A stretch of DNA of 64,000 nt from an uncultured Christensenella sp. (GCA_910577055.1 CAJTKX010000003.1:124001-188000); one strand, 5' to 3'. Numbered from the stretch's first letter, positions 1-9,227 are shown. The notes: generated by a model not told the origin, from the letters alone. A program made the numbers and translations.

Positions 1-1
1 C

Positions 2-1444
2 TCCACTCCTTACTTCGGCAGCAATTCAAGCAATTTATATAATTTATACCTATCCAGCGTAAGCAACGGCGGAATGATTTTGGACAACGTTGATTATACA
101 AGAGAATTTGCGTCTTACGTTTCGTACGCCAGCAACTCGTTATATGACGGAATGATACCCGTCACCGACGAAATCAGAGATACGCTGACAACGCTTTACA
201 ACCATTATATATCCTCCGATAAATCTTATTGGAGCGCGGACGGTTGGTTGCAGTTCTGCGTAAGCTACAAACAATTCGGCGTTCAAAAGAAGCTTTCCGA
301 CCCCGTTAAAGGCTTGGCGTACTTCTCGGCTTTCGAAGCTTTCGAAACCACGAACGAAGAAAACTATATCCCCGTAGACGATGGCACCGGTCAGTTCTAT
401 ATGGACGAGAAAGAAACCGAAGGCTTGTTTGTAGACGTAGAGGGTACCGATTGGGAGGATAAGGGCAACTTTAACCTTAACCCTAAAATCAACGAAGCCC
501 ACTTTGACAGAATACTGATGCCGCGCGGATATCTATATAAATTCGTTCCGACGAAATCGGGTGCGTACAGCATAAACGGACTTGACTGTTACTACCACAC
601 GAACGAAAACGACGCAATTATAGACGGTGAAGAAACGGACGCTTACCTTTACGACGGCAGCTTGGAATTAGCGCCGGGTTATGTTGAACCCATTTCCGAA
701 AGCACCTCCGACAGATACAATAGAAATGAAGTTTCAAACAGCTTTAAAATTATCTACTATCTTGAAAAAGGTCAAACCTATTATATCGACGTAGCTTTCC
801 GCGTAGTTGAAACCACGGGCGACTTTGCATTCAGAATTGACTACTTGGGCGAAACTTACAGCTATATCCACCAAGCGGCGTCCGGTGCTTACATCCTTGA
901 TAACGACAATCATATGGCAGTGCCCCTCTATTGCGACCCCGCGCTCGATGATAGCCACACCTATTCTTTCGATGGCAAAGAACAGCAAGTTTGGTACGAC
1001 AAGAATACCGGTGGATTAATTTGGCTTGATTTTACCCAAACGTCCGCTTTGTTCGACAAATACACGATAGAGCAAATTCTCGACCCGAACAAAAAAACGG
1101 CTCAGTTTACGTTCGATATTTCAAAAGAGAAGTATATTGACGGCAACGGCAAAGAATTCGACATTTCGTTAGACCTTTTGAAGATATACGGTAGTTTGGA
1201 TAAAATTCCCGCAGTTTTGAAGGATCTTGAAATTAAGGACTACACGGATATAATGAAAGAATATCTGAGAATGTCCAAAGAAGAAAAGTCGGGTTACGGC
1301 GAAGAATATTACGGACTGTTGCCCGTAAACCAAGAGCTTTACGAAATAATTCAACTTTTTAACGCTAAATTCACGGGCTACGAGGCCGATGAAGAATGGT
1401 TGAGGGCTTGTTGCTTTACGATGAATGTGGGACATAATAAATAA
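2..1444 (+). CDS. Large secreted/surface protein, C-terminal part only (cut by left edge)
   Basis: The reading frame is open from base 2, with no stop before the first ATG at 74, so this is the 3' part of a longer gene whose start lies outside the window. The visible 480 residues are acidic and rich in Tyr, Asp and Asn. They include a beta-rich stretch of the type seen in pre-peptidase (PPC-like) surface domains, with the pattern 'YKFVPTKSGAYSI' followed by 'YYLEKGQTYYIDV'. No catalytic motif is recognised. It lies upstream of two lipoproteins with similar composition, so a cell-surface or extracellular role is inferred. The function is unknown. Confidence 0.7.
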   Translation, partial: STPYFGSNSSNLYNLYLSSVSNGGMILDNVDYTREFASYVSYASNSLYDGMIPVTDEIRDTLTTLYNHYISSDKSYWSADGWLQFCVSYKQFGVQKKLSDPVKGLAYFSAFEAFETTNEENYIPVDDGTGQFYMDEKETEGLFVDVEGTDWEDKGNFNLNPKINEAHFDRILMPRGYLYKFVPTKSGAYSINGLDCYYHTNENDAIIDGEETDAYLYDGSLELAPGYVEPISESTSDRYNRNEVSNSFKIIYYLEKGQTYYIDVAFRVVETTGDFAFRIDYLGETYSYIHQAASGAYILDNDNHMAVPLYCDPALDDSHTYSFDGKEQQVWYDKNTGGLIWLDFTQTSALFDKYTIEQILDPNKKTAQFTFDISKEKYIDGNGKEFDISLDLLKIYGSLDKIPAVLKDLEIKDYTDIMKEYLRMSKEEKSGYGEEYYGLLPVNQELYEIIQLFNAKFTGYEADEEWLRACCFTMNVGHNK

Positions 1445-1465
1445 ATTATTACCGTAACCGAAAAT

Positions 1466-1492
1466 TTCCCTCGTATCTTCGTTACGAGGGAA
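1466..1492 (+). terminator. Hairpin after the left-edge gene
   Basis: A 10-bp perfect stem (1466-1475 with 1483-1492) and a 7-base loop lie between the first two genes. The following AAATTTTA tract is a weak U-run, so it may be a leaky terminator or a processing hairpin. Confidence 0.5.
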
Positions 1493-1520
1493 AAATTTTA
1501 AAATAAATTTGAGGTAAAAA

Positions 1521-3539
1521 ATGAAAACAAAATTAAAATTACTTCTTGTTTTGCTTGCCACCTTTTGCGTGACGTTAACTTGCGCGATAATTGCGGCTTG
1601 TAACCCCGAAGACCAAGGCAACGGACCGAACGATATCGATTACGGCGACCCCGCAACCGACGGGTATCAGATTACTCTTCTTTTCCCCGACGGCACGCCC
1701 GTAACAAATAAGGACGGCGACAGTCAATTCGATATTCCGAGCATCGAGCTTACCGACGAGGACGGAAACATTGTAGACCAAAACGCTTATTCCGAAGTAA
1801 ACGCGTCGGGCGTGGCACAAATCAGCTATTATGTGCCCGGCGAGTATTATATTAAAGTTACGGATTATCCCTCGGGCTACATGTTCGACAATAAGGCCAT
1901 AAAAACATCTGCCGATAGGGCTTTCTACACGGTCAGCTTGTTCCCCGCCGCTCCCACGTCCTACCGGGTTACGGTAAATTATCCCAACGGCGACCATATG
2001 GCGGGCATTACGGTAAAGTTTATGAGCGACAACACGACGGTTGCAACCGCAACGACAGACGAAAGCGGCACGGCGTCGACTCCGGCGTTAGAGCGCAACA
2101 CTTATAACATAGTGCTTGAAAACTTGCCGGAAGGATACATCTATAAAACCGCTACTACCTCCATTTCGGGGGCGCCCGTAACCATAACGACTTATGCGGC
2201 GACGGCAGTTATGTTTGACGACGAACATAAGCTTGACGAAAACGGCGTGAAAGTTTGGGACGACGCTTTAAACAGCTATACCGGTATTTCGATTATAAGG
2301 TTTAACACTAATGCAGACTGCTACCAATACAACGCAACCTTTGCGGCTAACCAAGAAGTGTTCTTTACTCTGAAAGCGCCGAAAGAGGGCGAATATATTA
2401 TCGCTTCCAAGAAAAACAACGACTACGTTATTCAGTTCTACTCTAACGACTTATCTTACGTAGACAATTCCTTGACGATTTCAAGCGCTATCAATAACGG
2501 TAACAATGTGCGCTATATGCACATCAATGAAAACGAAACGCTTACCTTCTCGGTTAAGTCCTACAGCCGCGAAGCCGGAACGGTTGAAGTTCTTATTTGT
2601 ATGCCGGTGCCCGCAGCCAAGACGATTACCGCAGTTGAACAGGGCGAATATAACTTGACTTTTGACGAGTTCCCCGTTTCTATTTTGAACTTTAAAACTT
2701 CCACGATACCCGGTCAAGGTTTCGGTCAAGGCGTTTACAGAATTTCTTCCGACTCCGCCAATTACGACGTGATGATAGTCGAGTACGTTAACAGCTTCCC
2801 CTCGTTAGACGAGACAAGCGATTTGACGGGCGAATATGAAGGATTTGCCGGCAACGACAACGGTAAGGGCGACGGCTTAAACTTTGTATTCGATTTGGAA
2901 TTCAGTCAAAGCTATATAGGTGCTACCGTAGAATTGAGAATAATAATCAAGGATGAAAATTTCTCCGGTACTACTCAGATTAAGATTAAAATAGAAAGGT
3001 TAGGCGACGCGGAAGAAGAAAAACCCATTACCGTAAACCCCGTTACGACAAACGTTACCGAAAAGTACGCCGACCCCCAAGCGGGCAGCACGTTTACTTG
3101 GATGCCTACCGACGGCTCGGTAGTGCCTTATTCGCGCGACGGCAAATGGTACGTTAACGTCAACGGAGAAGAAAAGCCTTTGGTTGTGGCAATAACGAAA
3201 AACTTCGAAGATTGGGACTTCTCGTTCTCTAACGTGGAATACTTCAACGAGGACGGCACGTTATCATCAACACCCGTAAGGGCGCATCTGACAGTCGCCG
3301 ACGGAAACGACCAGTATTTAGCTTGGAATTATAGGGACTTTATTGCTAAGTACGCTACGCTTGTAAACTCCGACGGCGTATACGAAGTTAACGACGAACT
3401 GCACACTTTCCTTGAAAGATATATGAACCAACGGTACACTGATTTGACGGCTTCTACCGTTAGACCCGCTTATCCTTGGCTGTTGGGTTGCGGTTACTAT
3501 ACAACACCCGACTCTGGCAGCGCTGACGCGACCGATTAA
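1521..3539 (+). CDS. Surface lipoprotein with Cna-B-like repeats
   Basis: 672 aa. The N-terminus is a lipoprotein signal: Lys-rich start, hydrophobic core, and a lipobox ending at Cys27 (IIAAC). An AGGT ribosome site precedes the ATG. After the Cys is a low-complexity Gly/Asp/Asn linker, then two beta-sandwich segments of roughly 80-90 residues (about 50-210) with the Cna-B/SpaA style 'T.DESG.A..P.L..NTY.I.L..LP.GY'. These are followed by PPC-like beta modules. No enzymatic motif is visible. It probably displays adhesive or carbohydrate-binding modules on the outer face of the membrane. It is related in architecture to the lipoprotein at 3767, suggesting local duplication and divergence. Confidence 0.85.
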   Translation: MKTKLKLLLVLLATFCVTLTCAIIAACNPEDQGNGPNDIDYGDPATDGYQITLLFPDGTPVTNKDGDSQFDIPSIELTDEDGNIVDQNAYSEVNASGVAQISYYVPGEYYIKVTDYPSGYMFDNKAIKTSADRAFYTVSLFPAAPTSYRVTVNYPNGDHMAGITVKFMSDNTTVATATTDESGTASTPALERNTYNIVLENLPEGYIYKTATTSISGAPVTITTYAATAVMFDDEHKLDENGVKVWDDALNSYTGISIIRFNTNADCYQYNATFAANQEVFFTLKAPKEGEYIIASKKNNDYVIQFYSNDLSYVDNSLTISSAINNGNNVRYMHINENETLTFSVKSYSREAGTVEVLICMPVPAAKTITAVEQGEYNLTFDEFPVSILNFKTSTIPGQGFGQGVYRISSDSANYDVMIVEYVNSFPSLDETSDLTGEYEGFAGNDNGKGDGLNFVFDLEFSQSYIGATVELRIIIKDENFSGTTQIKIKIERLGDAEEEKPITVNPVTTNVTEKYADPQAGSTFTWMPTDGSVVPYSRDGKWYVNVNGEEKPLVVAITKNFEDWDFSFSNVEYFNEDGTLSSTPVRAHLTVADGNDQYLAWNYRDFIAKYATLVNSDGVYEVNDELHTFLERYMNQRYTDLTASTVRPAYPWLLGCGYYTTPDSGSADATD

Positions 3540-3555
3540 TAACTAATAAAGACTT

Positions 3556-3589
3556 GCCCGCCCGCGCGTATGCGCGGGCGGGCTTTTTT
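3556..3589 (+). terminator. Intrinsic terminator of the 672-aa lipoprotein gene
   Basis: A GC-rich perfect stem (3556-3583, GCCCGCCCGCGCG arm) is followed directly by six T residues. Confidence 0.93.
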
Positions 3590-3698
3590 GCGGCGTGAGC
3601 GGCATGAAATGGAAACAAATATTATTAATAATTATACATTTATCAATCCGTTATGCAAACACTCGTGCATTTTTATTACATCAAATATAATAAATCGT

Positions 3699-3727
3699 TT
3701 GCAAATTGCACAAACTTATGATAATAT
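3699..3727 (+). promoter_or_regulatory. Sigma-A promoter for the 392-aa lipoprotein
   Basis: TTGCAA at 3699-3704, a 17-bp spacer, and TAATAT at 3722-3727. It lies 39 bp before the start codon. Confidence 0.65.
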
Positions 3728-3766
3728 ATAACTATCTAATCAAATAATAAATTTTGGAGGTTTACA

Positions 3767-4945
3767 ATGAGTAAATACTTAAAAAGCCTTCTTATTGCCG
3801 GATTAGTCGTTTGTATGACTGTTTGCCTCGGAATTTTCGCGGCAGCGTGCAACAACAACGACGATGGCGATAAAGGCGGCGACGACACCTTCCCTTCTTC
3901 CGTCAGCGTAACGGTTATGCTTGACAAAACCACCCCCGCGTCGGTAATGGTTCAGTTGTGCGCCGTTGAAGATAACGGCGAGCTTGGCTTATGCCTTAGC
4001 CCCGTGGCTACCAACAAGCAAGGCGTGGCTACCATTGATATCGACAAGGAAAACGGAAAGCAATACGAAATACATCTTTTAGGTGTTCCCGACGGTTACA
4101 CCTATGTTGACGGACTTGGCGCCGAATACCCCGAGGGTTCGGGCTTGCGTATCGACGTAACCAAGAATGCTTCCGTTACAATTACCTTAAAGGCGACCGT
4201 TGCCGATACTTCAAATGATCCCATTGCCCTTACCGTGGGCGGCAATGCTGAGAATTTCAGCGTTAATTTGGAAGAATTCATAGATAGAAACGGTCAACCC
4301 GATGAGACAACGGGTGAAATCCCCCCCCATTTATCTTGGAATGACAGCCGCTACGCTAAATTCACCACCAATGAAGTGGGTAAATATAAATTTACTTTCA
4401 CTTTCGAACTTAGCAATGACGACGTAATTATTTCAGCTTACGCTGGCGCTAACTATGCAAGCTTCTCTAATTCCGGTTATACGACAAACGGAATGTTCTT
4501 GACATATGAATTTGAAAAAGCTGAAACCGAGTATATGGTCAGAATTGACACAAACATTAGCGATTACGCCGATATTGCACCCGAAGGCACAACTTCTTTA
4601 AATTATTCGGTTAAAGTGGAATTTGTAGACGGCGACGACAGTCCTTCAATAGGTGATGACGACGAGTATACAAGAGATGAAGACATTTCTGTTGGCGCTA
4701 ACAAGAGAAAAGGCGGCAATTATGAATATTATTTTGACCCCGGTGCTGTTGGAAAGTATACTATAACCGTAGATAACGACGCAACCGTCTCTTGTACTAT
4801 TGGAGTGGGCAACGATATTTCCGGTTCCACTATTGAAGTTACTATTCAGAATGAATCTGATTTTAAGACGATAAAAATTAATAAAGATTGCACTATTACT
4901 ATTACGCTTGTTACCTCAGACAACTCCGATAACTCAGCAGAATAA
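3767..4945 (+). CDS. Surface lipoprotein, Cna-B-like and PPC-like domains
   Basis: 392 aa. A strong GGAGGT ribosome site precedes the ATG. The signal peptide ends with AAAC, predicting lipidation at Cys28, and is followed by an Asn/Asp/Gly linker. Residues about 45-145 form a Cna-B-like sandwich ('GVPDGYTYVDG' is the typical turn). Two later segments (about 160-290 and 310-385) look like PPC-type beta domains, with repeated 'GKYKFTF' and 'GKYTITV' strands. It has its own promoter and terminator, so it is monocistronic. It is a paralogue-like neighbour of the 1521 gene. The binding target is unknown. Confidence 0.85.
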   Translation: MSKYLKSLLIAGLVVCMTVCLGIFAAACNNNDDGDKGGDDTFPSSVSVTVMLDKTTPASVMVQLCAVEDNGELGLCLSPVATNKQGVATIDIDKENGKQYEIHLLGVPDGYTYVDGLGAEYPEGSGLRIDVTKNASVTITLKATVADTSNDPIALTVGGNAENFSVNLEEFIDRNGQPDETTGEIPPHLSWNDSRYAKFTTNEVGKYKFTFTFELSNDDVIISAYAGANYASFSNSGYTTNGMFLTYEFEKAETEYMVRIDTNISDYADIAPEGTTSLNYSVKVEFVDGDDSPSIGDDDEYTRDEDISVGANKRKGGNYEYYFDPGAVGKYTITVDNDATVSCTIGVGNDISGSTIEVTIQNESDFKTIKINKDCTITITLVTSDNSDNSAE

Positions 4946-4962
4946 TTAAATAAAACAATTTA

Positions 4963-5026
4963 CCCGCCGCGGGCATACAGCGGCGGGCATTTTAATACCG
5001 CGGCTGAAATTTTACAGCCGCGGTAT
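4963..5026. terminator. Back-to-back terminator hairpins between convergent genes
   Basis: The first stem (CCCGCCG 4963-4969 with 4981-4987, then ATTTTAAT) serves the rightward lipoprotein gene. The second is a perfect 12-bp stem (4995-5006 with 5015-5026) lying just past the stop of the leftward redox gene. The second can act for either strand. Confidence 0.75.
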
Positions 5027-5030
5027 AATT

Positions 5031-6698
5031 TTAATTATTTAACGCTTCGAGAACTGCCTGTTCAAGTTCCGCGTATTCCATCGCGCCTTGACGGACTGAT
5101 GTAATTCTGCCGTCGGCGTCAACGATTACGGTTATAGGCCATACGTTTTTGCCGCCGAGAGAATTGTATAACGCAGCTGCGCTTTGCCCGACGATATTAT
5201 CGTCTTGCGCAAAGATTAAGGACCAATCTCCCCAACCCTTGTCGTTTATAAAGTCTTGTACTTCGTTATACTCGTACCCGATTTGGTGGAAAGCGATAAC
5301 CGTTACTTCGTCGGAATAATTTTCTTGCAATTCGTTGAAGTGCGGAAGCTCCTTTACGCAAGGGTCGCACCAAGTTGCCCAGAAGTTGATAACCTTTACT
5401 TTACCGTCGGTATGGGTTAGCGCATACTCTCCACCCGTTTCGCCGTCGTAGGTTTGAACCGTAAACGTAGGGCATTTATCGCCGACTCCGTAGACGAATA
5501 TATCTTGTTCTTGTGCAAAGAAATTATAATAAACAAGCGTGGATATCAAAACCGCCGTTGCAAGCGCCCAAGCCGCGATTTCAAGCCATTTGTTGCGCCG
5601 TTTAAGCGCTGTCCTTGCGGGACTTTCAATGGGCTTAGAAGCTTGTTTTAAGTCGTTCTGCTCAGCGTTTTCCGTTTTAGCAGTATCTTCCGCCACAGCC
5701 ATTGCCGCTATGGAGTTAACGGGCGTTACTTCCGCCCCGTCCGTTTCAAGCTGAACCGTGGTGCCGCTTTCCAAAATGGAATTTAAACTTTGCGCTTCTT
5801 CTTTCTCGATTGCATTGGAGTGAAGGAATATTTGCGAGCCTTTCCAACTTATCGCTTGAGTGGGGCAAACCGAGATACATTCACCGCAGTTGATACATTC
5901 ATGGTCGCCAACGTGCTTTATGTCCATTTTACAGTGGTCAACACACAGTCCGCAGTCAATACACTTCGATTTATCGAGCCTTACGCCCAAAAGCGCGAAT
6001 TTGTTGAAAAAGCCGTATATCGCGCCGAGCGGGCACAAAAACCTACAAAAAAAGCGGAAACAGAAAATGCTTAAAACTATTATTGCAACAAGTAAAAAGA
6101 ATTTCCAAGTAAACAGCCCGCTTAACATTGCAAAGAAGTCCGCATTCGACGGGTTTACCAACAATCCCACGCCGCCGCCGAACGTTCCCGCGGGGCAAAT
6201 GTATTTACAGAACGTAGGCGACTGCAACATTATCGGAATAATAATTACAAGCCCTACAAGCAATACATATTTTAAATAAGTAAATACCCTTGAAACTCGG
6301 TTTTTCTTTATCTTAGGGGTTTTTATTTTATAAAGAAGCTCTTGCCCGAGCCCGACGGGGCACAAAAATCCGCAAATCGTTCTACCGAGAATTATCCCGA
6401 ACAAGGCAAGTATACCGAGTATGTAGTACGGGGTTGTCGTTTTTGACGAAGCAAGCGCGTTTTGTAATGCGCCCAACGGACAAGCGGCAACAGCGCCGGG
6501 GCAAGAATAACAGTTCAAGCCCGGGGTACACGCGAACTTAGTATTGCCCGTGTAAATTCTGCCCGTAACGAAGCCCTTTATATTGGCGTTACAAAGAAGC
6601 GCCGCGTAAACTTGAATTATCCGCCTTCGACTTGGCTTGTGGCGTATAAACCAATCTTTAATTTTTATGAAAAAATTTTTAGCTTTCATTTTAGCCAA
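5031..6698 (-). CDS. Membrane 4Fe-4S (NapH/YccM-like) protein fused to a TlpA/ResA thioredoxin domain
   Basis: 555 aa. Residues about 57-73 hold a CX5CX2CX6C cluster (CTPGLNCYSC...C). Two CxxxCP pairs on membrane segments follow ('CGFLCP', 'CRFLCP'), then a ferredoxin-like domain with two 4Fe-4S motifs near 244-280 (CIDCGLC, CINCGEC). After a linker and a membrane segment (about 380-400), the last 150 residues are a TlpA-type thioredoxin with WATWCDPC near 445 and the usual WPITVIVD strand. It should pass electrons across the membrane to an external disulfide reductase. The called start is TTG at 6698; ATG at 6689 is an alternative with better spacing from the AGG. It overlaps the upstream gene by 8 bases, so translation is likely coupled. 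Confidence 0.9.
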   Translation of the reverse strand: MAKMKAKNFFIKIKDWFIRHKPSRRRIIQVYAALLCNANIKGFVTGRIYTGNTKFACTPGLNCYSCPGAVAACPLGALQNALASSKTTTPYYILGILALFGIILGRTICGFLCPVGLGQELLYKIKTPKIKKNRVSRVFTYLKYVLLVGLVIIIPIMLQSPTFCKYICPAGTFGGGVGLLVNPSNADFFAMLSGLFTWKFFLLVAIIVLSIFCFRFFCRFLCPLGAIYGFFNKFALLGVRLDKSKCIDCGLCVDHCKMDIKHVGDHECINCGECISVCPTQAISWKGSQIFLHSNAIEKEEAQSLNSILESGTTVQLETDGAEVTPVNSIAAMAVAEDTAKTENAEQNDLKQASKPIESPARTALKRRNKWLEIAAWALATAVLISTLVYYNFFAQEQDIFVYGVGDKCPTFTVQTYDGETGGEYALTHTDGKVKVINFWATWCDPCVKELPHFNELQENYSDEVTVIAFHQIGYEYNEVQDFINDKGWGDWSLIFAQDDNIVGQSAAALYNSLGGKNVWPITVIVDADGRITSVRQGAMEYAELEQAVLEALNN

Positions 6699-7503
6699 GA
6701 CCTATACATTCGGTACAAATGTTTATTGCTTTGATAAATACGTCGCGCGCGCCGCCGTTAAATACGCCGAGAATTATAAAGGTTACGGCAATAACCGCCA
6801 CGCCCGCCCTTACGACGATTACCGTGTATTTGTTAGTGAAAAACTTTCTTACCGCATCAATAACCGCGTTTGGTGTTTTGATTATTACGGGGTTGTCTTT
6901 ATATGACGCGATAAGGCGCTTGATTGCACTTATTTCGCGCTTTTGGCTGTCCCTTTGGTACAAGGTTGCCCAAACGCAACTTAAAAGCGCGACGGCTACG
7001 CAAGGAAGCACCCAAAACATCATTCTGAACATTGCCTCGTTAGCAGCCAAGCCCTTGAAGTTTGTGGGTTGCAAAAGATAGACCGCGCTTGCAACTGCGC
7101 AAGCAAAACAGACTGCCGCGCAGACGATATAAACGATAAGCCTATTGCAACGTTCGTCGCGCAATAGTTTCATTTCCGCGTCGTACTTTTCTCCGCTGCC
7201 CAGAGGGATACGCGCGCTAAGCCGTTTTAACGTAGCCCCCTCTTGTGGGATTTTAACGGGCTTATCTTTAACGGGGTAGACAAGCGACAAAACGAAACCC
7301 GCGACTATCGCCGCAACCCAAAAATAAAATACTATCGATACGGGGAAAAGACGCTCGGCAACCAAATCTCTTGTATATGCGCCTTGCGCCCAATTTCCGT
7401 CGGACAATATACCCACGGCAACGGCGACGAAAAGCACGCCGAGAACTGCCGTAAACGCGCTTATAAATACGCCGTAAAAATAACGAATTCTTTGGGCTTT
7501 CAC
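6691..7503 (-). CDS. Multi-spanning membrane protein with a CD1871A-like C-terminal CxxC tail
   Basis: 270 aa, about five predicted membrane segments (near 10-32, 55-75, 121-142, 158-180 and 226-246). The last 45 residues are a membrane segment followed by 'KAINICTECIGLG'. That closely resembles the short stand-alone CD1871A-family CxxC proteins as I recall them, which sit beside ferredoxin/thioredoxin genes in clostridia. Here the tail is fused to a larger membrane domain of unknown role. The gene overlaps the ferredoxin-thioredoxin gene, so the two probably form one redox complex, with the CxxC pair as a dithiol relay. The family assignment is from memory of the motif. Confidence 0.75.
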   Translation of the reverse strand: MKAQRIRYFYGVFISAFTAVLGVLFVAVAVGILSDGNWAQGAYTRDLVAERLFPVSIVFYFWVAAIVAGFVLSLVYPVKDKPVKIPQEGATLKRLSARIPLGSGEKYDAEMKLLRDERCNRLIVYIVCAAVCFACAVASAVYLLQPTNFKGLAANEAMFRMMFWVLPCVAVALLSCVWATLYQRDSQKREISAIKRLIASYKDNPVIIKTPNAVIDAVRKFFTNKYTVIVVRAGVAVIAVTFIILGVFNGGARDVFIKAINICTECIGLG

Positions 7504-7607
7504 TTCTTTACCTCCCGTTTTTTTATACGTTATTATTATAATAGATATGGTATATATTAGTCAAGTAATTTCATATTTCGCACAAGTGTTAAATTTTGGC
7601 TGACATG

Positions 7608-9068
7608 TCAAAGCTCTATAACCCGCGTTGCGATTTTTTCACGGAAAGCTTTATCATGCTCTACGAAAATAAGCGTAGGTTGAAATTCAAGTATCAAGTT
7701 TTCAATCTGTATGCGCGAATATATGTCGATAAAGTTAAGCGGCTCGTCCCAAACGTACAGATGCGCGCGTAGACACAAGCTTTTTGCTATAAGCGTCTTT
7801 TTCTTTTGCCCGTCCGAAAAGTCTGCTATGTCCTTGCCGAATAGGCTTTTGTCAATACCCATTTTGTGTAAAACGGCTTTAAAAAGACCTTCGTCAATGC
7901 TATATTGGGCGGCTAATTGGGCAAGCGAGCCGCGCAAAAAAGACGCGTCTTGCGGCACGACGGAAATTATTAAGTTCGGGCCTATACCAACTGTGCCCAA
8001 GTGTCCTATATTCTGCCCGCACAACAGTTTGAGTATACTGCTTTTACCGCAGCCGTTTTTACCGTCGAGCGCAATTCTGTCGCCGCAATTAATATCGAAC
8101 GTTACGGGCGCGCAGACTGCTTTATCGCCGTAAATAGGCACAACCGACGAAAAATGTGCAAGCTTTTCAGCGCGGTATTCAAGAGGAGAAATTTTAAGAC
8201 TGCTATCAACCTCTGTATTTTTGAGCAAGCTTGATTTTTGCTCTATTTCCTTTTGCTGCCTTGCCTCCGCCGCTTTGGCGCGTTTCATCATTTTTGCCGA
8301 CTTGTGCCCGACGTAGCCCTTATCTACTGCGCCGATTTTGGAAGCTTCAACCTTGTCTGCCCAAGCCGACGTGCGCCGCGCTGTCTGTTGTAAGCGTTTT
8401 ATATCGGTTTGTAAACGCTCGTTTTGCTTACGCTCGAATTCTTGTTGGCGCTCGAAATTAGTAATGAACGACGAAAAATTGCCGCTTTGCACCTCTATAT
8501 TTGCTCTGTTTAAGGACAAAATGTGGTCAACGCAACCGTCCAAAAAACTTCTGTCGTGGGATATCAAAATAAAGCCTTTTTTCTTGCGAAGATACGCAGA
8601 AACCAATTCGCGCGCGTGCGCATCCAAGTGGTTGGTCGGCTCGTCGATAAGCAAAAAGCGGCCCTCGTTAAGAAACAATGCGGCAAGCATAACTTTTGTT
8701 TGCTCTCCGTTGGAAAGGGTATTGAACGGGCGATATAAAACTTCGGGATTGACTTCGAGGAAAGAAAGCTCGCGCAGAAGCTCCCACTCCTCCGACATAG
8801 GGCTGACTTCACGCAAAATATCCGCCGTGATTTTGCTTTTGTCGGACACGGTGTATGGAAAATAATCGAACTTGACGGGCGAAACGATTTTTCCACGGTA
8901 GTCGTATTTGCCTTGCAACAAGTTTAAAAACGTTGTTTTGCCTCTGCCGTTTCTGCCGACGAAGCCGAGTTTCCAATCGGTATCGATTTGAAAGCTTACG
9001 TTATCGAAAATAACGCCCTCGCTCGACGGATACGAAAAAGTGAGATTTTCTACTTTGATAACTGACAT
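7608..9068 (-). CDS. Lsa-type ABC-F ribosomal protection ATPase
   Basis: 486 aa from the ATG at 9068, which has an AAGGAGG ribosome site 5 bases upstream; a longer frame from 9116 starts inside the attenuator hairpin and is unlikely. There are two ABC domains without membrane segments. Walker A motifs are GRNGRGKTT and GKNGCGKSS, signatures LSNGEQ and FSDGQKKK, Walker B motifs LLIDEPTNHLD and VWDEPLNFID. Both catalytic Glu residues are present. The inter-domain linker with 'GYVGHKSAKMMKRAKAAEAR' is characteristic of the Lsa/Vga branch, which displaces lincosamide, streptogramin A and pleuromutilin antibiotics from the ribosome. The upstream attenuator supports drug-inducible control. Substrate range cannot be read from the sequence. 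Confidence 0.9.
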   Translation of the reverse strand: MSVIKVENLTFSYPSSEGVIFDNVSFQIDTDWKLGFVGRNGRGKTTFLNLLQGKYDYRGKIVSPVKFDYFPYTVSDKSKITADILREVSPMSEEWELLRELSFLEVNPEVLYRPFNTLSNGEQTKVMLAALFLNEGRFLLIDEPTNHLDAHARELVSAYLRKKKGFILISHDRSFLDGCVDHILSLNRANIEVQSGNFSSFITNFERQQEFERKQNERLQTDIKRLQQTARRTSAWADKVEASKIGAVDKGYVGHKSAKMMKRAKAAEARQQKEIEQKSSLLKNTEVDSSLKISPLEYRAEKLAHFSSVVPIYGDKAVCAPVTFDINCGDRIALDGKNGCGKSSILKLLCGQNIGHLGTVGIGPNLIISVVPQDASFLRGSLAQLAAQYSIDEGLFKAVLHKMGIDKSLFGKDIADFSDGQKKKTLIAKSLCLRAHLYVWDEPLNFIDIYSRIQIENLILEFQPTLIFVEHDKAFREKIATRVIEL

Positions 9069-9086
9069 ATTTTCCTCCTTAAACGC

Positions 9087-9120
9087 AAAAAAAGAGTTAT
9101 GAGAAAGTAATCTCATAACT
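9087..9120 (-). terminator. Attenuator terminator upstream of the ABC-F gene
   Basis: On the minus strand, a 10-bp perfect stem (9120-9111 with 9104-9095), a 6-base loop, then C and seven T residues (9093-9087). It lies 7 bases before the AAGGAGG of the ABC-F gene, so it must be read through for expression. Confidence 0.85.
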
Positions 9121-9151
9121 CAATAATGCAGTTGTGTGAAATAACGGATAA

Positions 9152-9227
9152 ACTTTCTTGTAAATTTTATATTAATTTAACAAGAAAATTCTCCATTGCT
9201 CACCTTTAAAGTTTTTGTGGTGAAGCG
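9152..9227 (-). promoter_or_regulatory. Leader hairpins of the ABC-F attenuator
   Basis: Hairpin P1 pairs GCTTCACC with GGTGAGC (with a T bulge) and would hide the leader ORF's AAAGGTGA. Hairpin P2 pairs 9187-9174 with 9166-9154 (one bulged T). The right flank of P2, AGAAAGT (9158-9152), is complementary to ACTTTCT (9108-9102) in the terminator. A ribosome stalled on the leader ORF would block P2 and free AGAAAGT to break the terminator. The pairings are seen; the switching is inferred. Confidence 0.6.
9167..9196 (-). CDS. Nine-codon leader peptide of the ABC-F gene
   Basis: ATG at 9196 encodes MENFLVKLI and then TAA. AAAGGTGA lies 3-4 bases upstream as a rather close ribosome site. The ORF covers the left arm of leader hairpin P2. 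That is the arrangement expected for ribosome-mediated attenuation of antibiotic-resistance ABC-F genes. Another possible start is the overlapping GTG at 9203 (8 codons). There is no direct proof of translation. Confidence 0.5.
   Translation of the reverse strand: MENFLVKLI

Noticed and set aside
9069..9116. N-terminal extension of the ABC-F gene
   Set aside because: It would begin inside the terminator hairpin and place the perfect AAGGAGG within coding sequence; the ATG at 9068 is the real start.
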